Positions 6,191 through 10,373 of a DNA stretch of 10,373 nucleotides are shown one piece after another (position 1 is the stretch's first letter; each line of letters starts with the position of its first letter). Location: positions 5,473-15,845 of the forward strand of contig NWUY0303970017.1 in assembly GCA_004151065.3 (NCBI GenBank). Direction: 5' to 3'. Source of the DNA: Larix sibirica (taxonomy: Eukaryota; Streptophyta; Pinopsida; Pinales; Pinaceae). Made by a program: the position numbers and the translations under genes. Below the pieces are notes generated by a model that saw nothing but the letters and a program-made list of their open reading frames with translations, ran no database searches and was not told where the DNA came from.

Positions 6191-7421
6191 ACAACTTGTG
6201 GGCATCATGGCACAATCAAGGGCACTACAGGAACAAACCTCAAATGATATGAACCCACTAAACTACGTTCATGTGGCAGTTTTATTTTTGTAAATATGGT
6301 GGCATTTCGTATTCTGATGAGATGCCAATTCATCTATGGTGATAGTTGATTGCAAAATTCTGTTAAAACTATAATAACAACAAGAAATAAGTAAATGTAT
6401 AACCTGTCAAAGTGATGATATCTTGGATTTTATTTCATTTGGGGTAGTATAGCAGGCCTCTTTATGAAGCTATAAAGCTTGGTTTTAAACCACATAGAAA
6501 TATCGACAAAGGTCCCAATATGGGTTTGCTTGCCTAATCCAAACTTATATCACCTGCATTACGATGTGATTGCTTTCAAATTTTAATTTAAAGCCTTCAC
6601 ATTTTCACATAGGCAGGGACTTGCTGCCTTTAGCAGCTCTACTGGTTTAGGGTAGAAATCAAATCTCTTTACGAGGGTAAGAAAAGAAGATAAGTGGAGA
6701 ACGATAGGAGGATGGATGTCTTGTCTTGGTCGAGTGGAAGATTGCTGCAAAGAAATACTGCATTGCACAACTTAAAATTTCGTAAGCATTGCTCTGTCAA
6801 CACAACCATGGGGAAGAGAGAAAGATCATAGGTACGCACAAAGGTGATGAGTATCAAAGAATGCGAAGGTGGTTATTTCCAACAAGATAAGATAAGTATC
6901 AAATTTATATTACACTCAGATCATGGCATTCTCTTGCACATATAGAGTATAAAGGTTTAAGACCTGTAATTCGTTTTGACTTTTCAATTTGAATTCACAA
7001 ACATATACATTGTTGATTTATATCGATATGTTTTCATGATTTCAAATGCGGTCTTTCAGGAAGCTAAACCCCTTACATATTAGTCATTTGATTAAATATC
7101 CTTTACGTTAAAAAGGGAAGAGATCCTTGCGTTGAAAGGAGTGCGTGACTCTTTGGCCCTTTGTGTCTCTTTTCTTCTACTTATTATGTCTCCGACATGT
7201 AGTTTTCACGTCGGGGGAATTAATCCAGGAGGTTTTTGAAATTTTTGCATTTTGCTAATGTTACACCATGGGAGGAATATTATTTATTTATTTGTATTTA
7301 AATAGCATGCTATTGGTCACGTACAAGTGACGTTTGCTTAGATTTCTACGCCCAGGAGGGGGTGGCGTGATTACATCAGCATTGGTAGTTGTGTTTGACA
7401 GGTTCTATGTAATGTTTGCAG
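6191..7421. other. Intergenic region without an identified gene
   Basis: About 1.2 kb with no recognised gene. At 6583-6857 small frames are open on both strands, including a plus-strand run of about 45 codons at 6692-6828 (begins VENDRRMDVLSWSSGR). None resembles a known family, and overlapping open frames on both strands suggest composition or old coding remnants rather than a live gene. No repeat longer than about 15 bp stood out. Confidence 0.45.
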
Positions 7422-7529
7422 GTGGTGTTTGGGATGACATTGATTGGCAGTATCGCTAAAATTTTATATCCCAACATTAATCCACAGGCCATCTCCAAAT
7501 TCTTTTTTGAACTCATGAAGGTTTTCACA
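7422..7529 (+). pseudogene. Exon-like stretch behind a good splice acceptor (unidentified)
   Basis: The pyrimidine-containing TTCTATGTAATGTTTGCAG at 7403-7421 resembles a plant 3' splice site. Immediately after it a 36-codon frame is open to a TAG at 7530-7532. The peptide starts VVFGMTLIGSIAKILYPN and ends ISKFFFELMKVFT: a hydrophobic helix-like start followed by an amphipathic stretch. A weak donor-like AAG|GTTTTC lies at 7518-7526. It could be an isolated exon of a decayed gene. I do not recognise the family, and no partner exon was found. Confidence 0.25.
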
Positions 7530-7731
7530 TAGTGTGCTGAATTTTGATTTTCGAGATTTTTTTGAAGAGCAATTTTTTTGAATTCTGATTGGCTCCTTGT
7601 GCGTGACATAGGCCGTACCCAGGCCCAGGAGCGTGATGACATCGTATCTACTTTAAATGTGGTTTAGTGCGATTCAATGGAGGTCATTCTGAGTTGTGTC
7701 AATAGGGCGATGTTGGTTCCTTGTTTGACAG

Positions 7732-7804
7732 AATTATGTCAGTGTCCTGGGTTCGGTGACAAATGTTTTTCCTCATAATTATGTCCTGTGATAAATGTTG
7801 GTCC
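7732..7804. repeat. Short imperfect direct repeat
   Basis: AATTATGTC followed by GTGACAAATGTT (about 7733-7769) recurs as AATTATGTC then GTGATAAATGTT (about 7777-7800). It lies at the start of a T/G-rich region that runs to about 8160 and is poor in adenine on this strand. Confidence 0.5.
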
Positions 7805-8037
7805 ATGTAAGTTGTTTTGGTGTGGCCTGGGTTTAGTGTCATCCTGTGTGGGGTTGTTAATGCGGAGCCTCTATGAGGGGCGAGCCTGAGAGAGGGGAAG
7901 GCGCGTTTTATGCTGTTCATTGCGGCCATTTTCTAGTTGGTGTCTTCATTTGCTGCTATTGTGCCTTGGCTTGGAGATTGTTTTTCTGGTTGTTATTGTC
8001 ATTTCGACAGCTTTTGCTAGTTGTTTGGTGGTGGGCG

Positions 8038-8157
8038 TCGTCAGGTTGTGGCTTTGGTGTATGAGACTGGGAGGCTTGTTTGTTTGGGTGTTGTTATTCG
8101 TCCGGTTGTGGATCTAGTGTATGACACTGGGAGGATTGTTTGTTTGGGTTTTGTTGC
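8038..8157. repeat. 60-bp tandem repeat, two copies, in T/G-rich DNA
   Basis: Units at 8038-8097 and 8098-8157 abut and share TCGTC-GGTTGTGG, GTGTATGA-ACTGGGAGG and TTGTTTGTTTGGGT with eight or so substitutions. The period is a multiple of three, and the plus strand would read (R/T)LGGLFVWVLL in each unit, but a TAG interrupts between them. The hydrophobic reading follows from the T/G bias, so I treat the block as non-coding repeat DNA. Confidence 0.85.
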
Positions 8158-8237
8158 ACACTCGCTTGGAGAAGGAAAGCAGTAATAAAACTAAATTAAA
8201 CCAATCCCGTTGGTTTATTTTATTTTCCTACTATTTT

Positions 8238-8525
8238 CTAGCTCGGAATGATGCGATGGAATGCCTTCCCCTTGTCATTCATTATAAACCAATTTTCCAC
8301 GCCTGTATGGCTGATTAGAAATGAAATAACCTTTGCACATTGCATCAAGTCCGACATAGCTGCCACCCTATGATGAGAAGACCTTCTGATGACCTGATAG
8401 AGTCCGACATCAAGATTGATTTCACCTAGAGGCAATGGTAATTCTGGGTAAGTCTCCTCCCTGAACATCTGATATACAAAACCCCATTGATTACGCTTCT
8501 CTTTCTCTATCAATTGATTACTGCT
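8238..8525 (-). pseudogene. Unidentified minus-strand open frame, possibly an exon remnant
   Basis: The frame is open for about 95 codons from after a stop at 8528-8526 to a TGA/TAG-type stop at 8238-8240. It has no ATG at its 5' side; the first codons read SNQLIEKEKRNQWGFVYQ. Further on it contains EINLDVGLYQVIRRSSHHR and IMNDKGKAFHRIIPS. The composition is mixed and protein-like, not biased by low complexity, which makes it the best of the unexplained frames in the right half. I do not recognise the family. It could be an exon of an unseen gene or part of an old mobile element. Confidence 0.3.
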
Positions 8526-8759
8526 TTAACATGCAGAGTGTGAGAAGAAGTATAGATAAGAGTTTCGACCATTGGGATGGAGGCAAACATATGAGTCCAT
8601 GGAATTGCCATGTTTAAGCTTCAACCATGGGAGCTGCTCAATGAATGACACACAACACACAGACTTCCGCGTGTTAGCGTATTTTAGAATAGTTTTCCAG
8701 GGTAGTTATCCAGTTGTTGGAACATACGAGGATATAACAAGTGGATGCTACCAGTAAAT

Positions 8760-10373
8760 ACAATATAAGCCAGTTTGAAATTGTAGAACAAATGGTATTT
8801 TAAATTTTTTTTTTTTAAATTATGATCCGGTGTGGAAATATATATATATATTGGTTGGATTATTCCTAGAGCGTACTGATCGAGGCGAAAAATTATAGTT
8901 TAAGTAGTGTGATAGTGTTTCGTTAATAATATGATAAAATGGAATATTTTTTCCTTTATTTGATTTTTCACCATCAATTCTTGCAGGGACTCTACTTACC
9001 AGTTTTGTTCTTTCAACGAATTCACCTGAAATTGAAATTCCAATGATCTATTTTAAATGGGAATTTTGAAAAAGAAAAAGAAAAAAGCAACCCCGAGGCC
9101 AATTTTTTTGTAGGCCGCAGTTATATGTTTGTGTTTACTGCTCAAACCTTGTACTTTGAAATACAAGATCCTTGAAACGATAGCAGTAGATGCTTCAATT
9201 GGTAATGCTAGATCCTTGAAGGTCGTGAGTAAGGGTTTCAAAATAGTCCCTTAAAAGTAAGATACAGGTAGTTATAATATTAATATTGGTTATGAATGAG
9301 AACTGGAATTAGAATTTATCCTGTTGCAAATGGTTCTTTTGAAATTTGCAGAATCCATGCCTTCTATATGGCATGAAACCTTCCAAAGGATGTTTTTTTA
9401 GATCCTTTTACATTGCGTCAAACCTTCCAAAGGCTATGTGTTTTGCAAAATCATTTGATTGGAGACCAGTTTAGTGAATTTAAGGAGTTACCTCATTTTC
9501 AATGCTTGTTTTATAGATTACAATGTTGGTAGTGGATGATAGTAGTTTCCAAGCTATAATCTAAGGTGTCCACATCATTGACAAGTAGGTGTAATGTGTG
9601 TACTATGCTTTGGTTTAATAAATTACAATGTTGTTGATATATAGAGTAGTCTGCTTCCGCTCTTTTATGCTATGGAGTTTTAATGCACATTGCCTTGATA
9701 TCTGTGAGGTTTTTTAAGCACAACTCAATGATATAGTTGATATGCCATGTTGCTTTTTATATGGTACATGGACATTGTTCATATATAAAACAATTTTCTT
9801 TTGCTATTTTATCCTCAGTATACGAAGTATAGAGTTTTTATGTACGGTGCATTCCCATTGATAGAATTTTTATGCACATCAAAGTGACATAGTCATAATG
9901 TAGTAGAATTTTAAGTCCTTTCACTAATGTTCAGTTCATTGCTCATCGCATATTTACAAATTATATAATCAGAATTTGAATTTCCATCAGAATTGAAATT
10001 TGAATCAACTTTATGTTCTGGATCATTGTCTTCTTCAACATAGCACAAACTTTGCTTTCATGGCTATATATATATCATACCATGTGAGAAATTGAAGACA
10101 CATTCACCATGATTATCCCAAATTGACCATGGTTTCCAATGGGATTCACTCTACTTGTTTCCAACAAAAAAACCAATATAGGGTAGGCTCCCCTGCCCCT
10201 AAGTTTGTTTCAGAAACTTCGTATTCTTCCTAATATTTACCTAATAACTCTAGGAAATTCTATGATGCATATTTACAAAACCTTTTACAAAGATGGAGTG
10301 TGAGACGTGGATGCACCATTTGTTGGGTTCCCTCGAACCAAATAAGGACCCAAACAATATATATATCATACCA
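8760..10373. other. AT-rich intergenic region with short degenerate repeats
   Basis: No gene is recognised in the last 1.6 kb. A (TA)n microsatellite lies at 8838-8851 and others at 10066-10075 and near 10358-10367; the last two are both followed by TCATACCA. AGATCCTTGAA occurs at 9166-9176 and 9210-9220, and AAACCTTCCAAAGG at 9376-9389 and 9420-9433, each pair 44 bp apart. Around 9500-9900 there are loosely repeated words such as TTACAATGTTG and TTTTTATGCACA. A short minus-strand frame at 9053-9241 looks like chance. Confidence 0.5.

Noticed and set aside
6420-6480. Possible decayed aquaporin exon 4 (TGG-ATT-TTA-TTT-CAT-TTG-GGG)
   Set aside because: Only the first two residues match the usual WIFWVGPF start, the order of later residues is wrong, a stop follows at once, and no acceptor is convincing.
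7873-8117. Overlapping plus-strand frames encoding very hydrophobic, Trp/Leu/Val-rich peptides
   Set aside because: The hydrophobicity is explained by the T/G bias of the DNA. Two frames overlap with similar quality and no conserved motif is seen.
8800-8851. T-run and (TA)n tract as a functional element
   Set aside because: These are common simple repeats in AT-rich plant DNA; nothing nearby gives them a role.
10319-10345. GGTTC-CCTC-GAACC hairpin near the right edge
   Set aside because: The stem is only five base pairs with no following T-run or flanking gene, so it cannot be called a terminator or RNA element.

Overview
This window is nuclear DNA from a land plant. It is AT-rich, with one spliced plant gene set among degenerate repeats and gene fragments. 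The only gene I can name with confidence is a plasma-membrane aquaporin of the PIP1 group on the + strand (exons 2730-3063, 3206-3501 and 3917-4057). Its wording, for example [14 protein letters not shown] in helix 1/loop A, recalls gymnosperm PIP1 proteins. With the diffuse, repeat-littered intergenic DNA, that makes a gymnosperm my best guess, but this is inference from memory and not a measured placement.

Layout. 1-82: GC-richer DNA with a possible 5' coding end of a minus-strand gene leaving the window on the left. 83-260: its presumed promoter, with four AACGTT motifs. 260-2250: AT-rich intergenic DNA holding a decayed coding-like block (747-1076), a diverged direct repeat (1631-1757 / 1949-2076) and a perfect 44-bp tandem duplication (2130-2217). 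2250-2729: 5' flank and leader of the aquaporin. 2730-4057: aquaporin exons 1-3 with clean GT-AG introns of 142 and 415 bp. 4058-5020: where the last exon would be expected, there is instead a fragment of a retrotransposon gag (RGG-rich tract plus CCHC zinc knuckle) and a diverged ~141-bp tandem repeat. 5022-5180: a short palindrome and a 50-bp tandem repeat. 5721-6190: on the minus strand, a broken coiled-coil protein gene with a C-terminal membrane tail. 6190-10373: no gene I can name. It holds one exon-like stretch (7422-7529), a 60-bp tandem repeat in T/G-rich DNA (8038-8157), an unrecognised minus-strand open frame (8238-8525) and several short degenerate repeats.

The main point of interest is the aquaporin. 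Exons 1 and 2 look well conserved. Exon 3 has lost the selectivity-filter arginine that follows the second NPA motif (NPAQ instead of NPAR) and has several further changes near its end. I found no exon 4 (helix 6 and C-terminal tail) in the 6.3 kb downstream. Either the gene has a very long last intron that leaves the window, or it is a truncated copy decaying from its 3' end. A gag fragment lies just after exon 3 and contains a phase-matched potential exon (4224-4322), so a chimeric 3' end is possible but unproven.

I saw no rRNA, tRNA, CRISPR or bacterial-type elements, and no intact transposon with paired ends. Most small open frames look like chance or composition effects.
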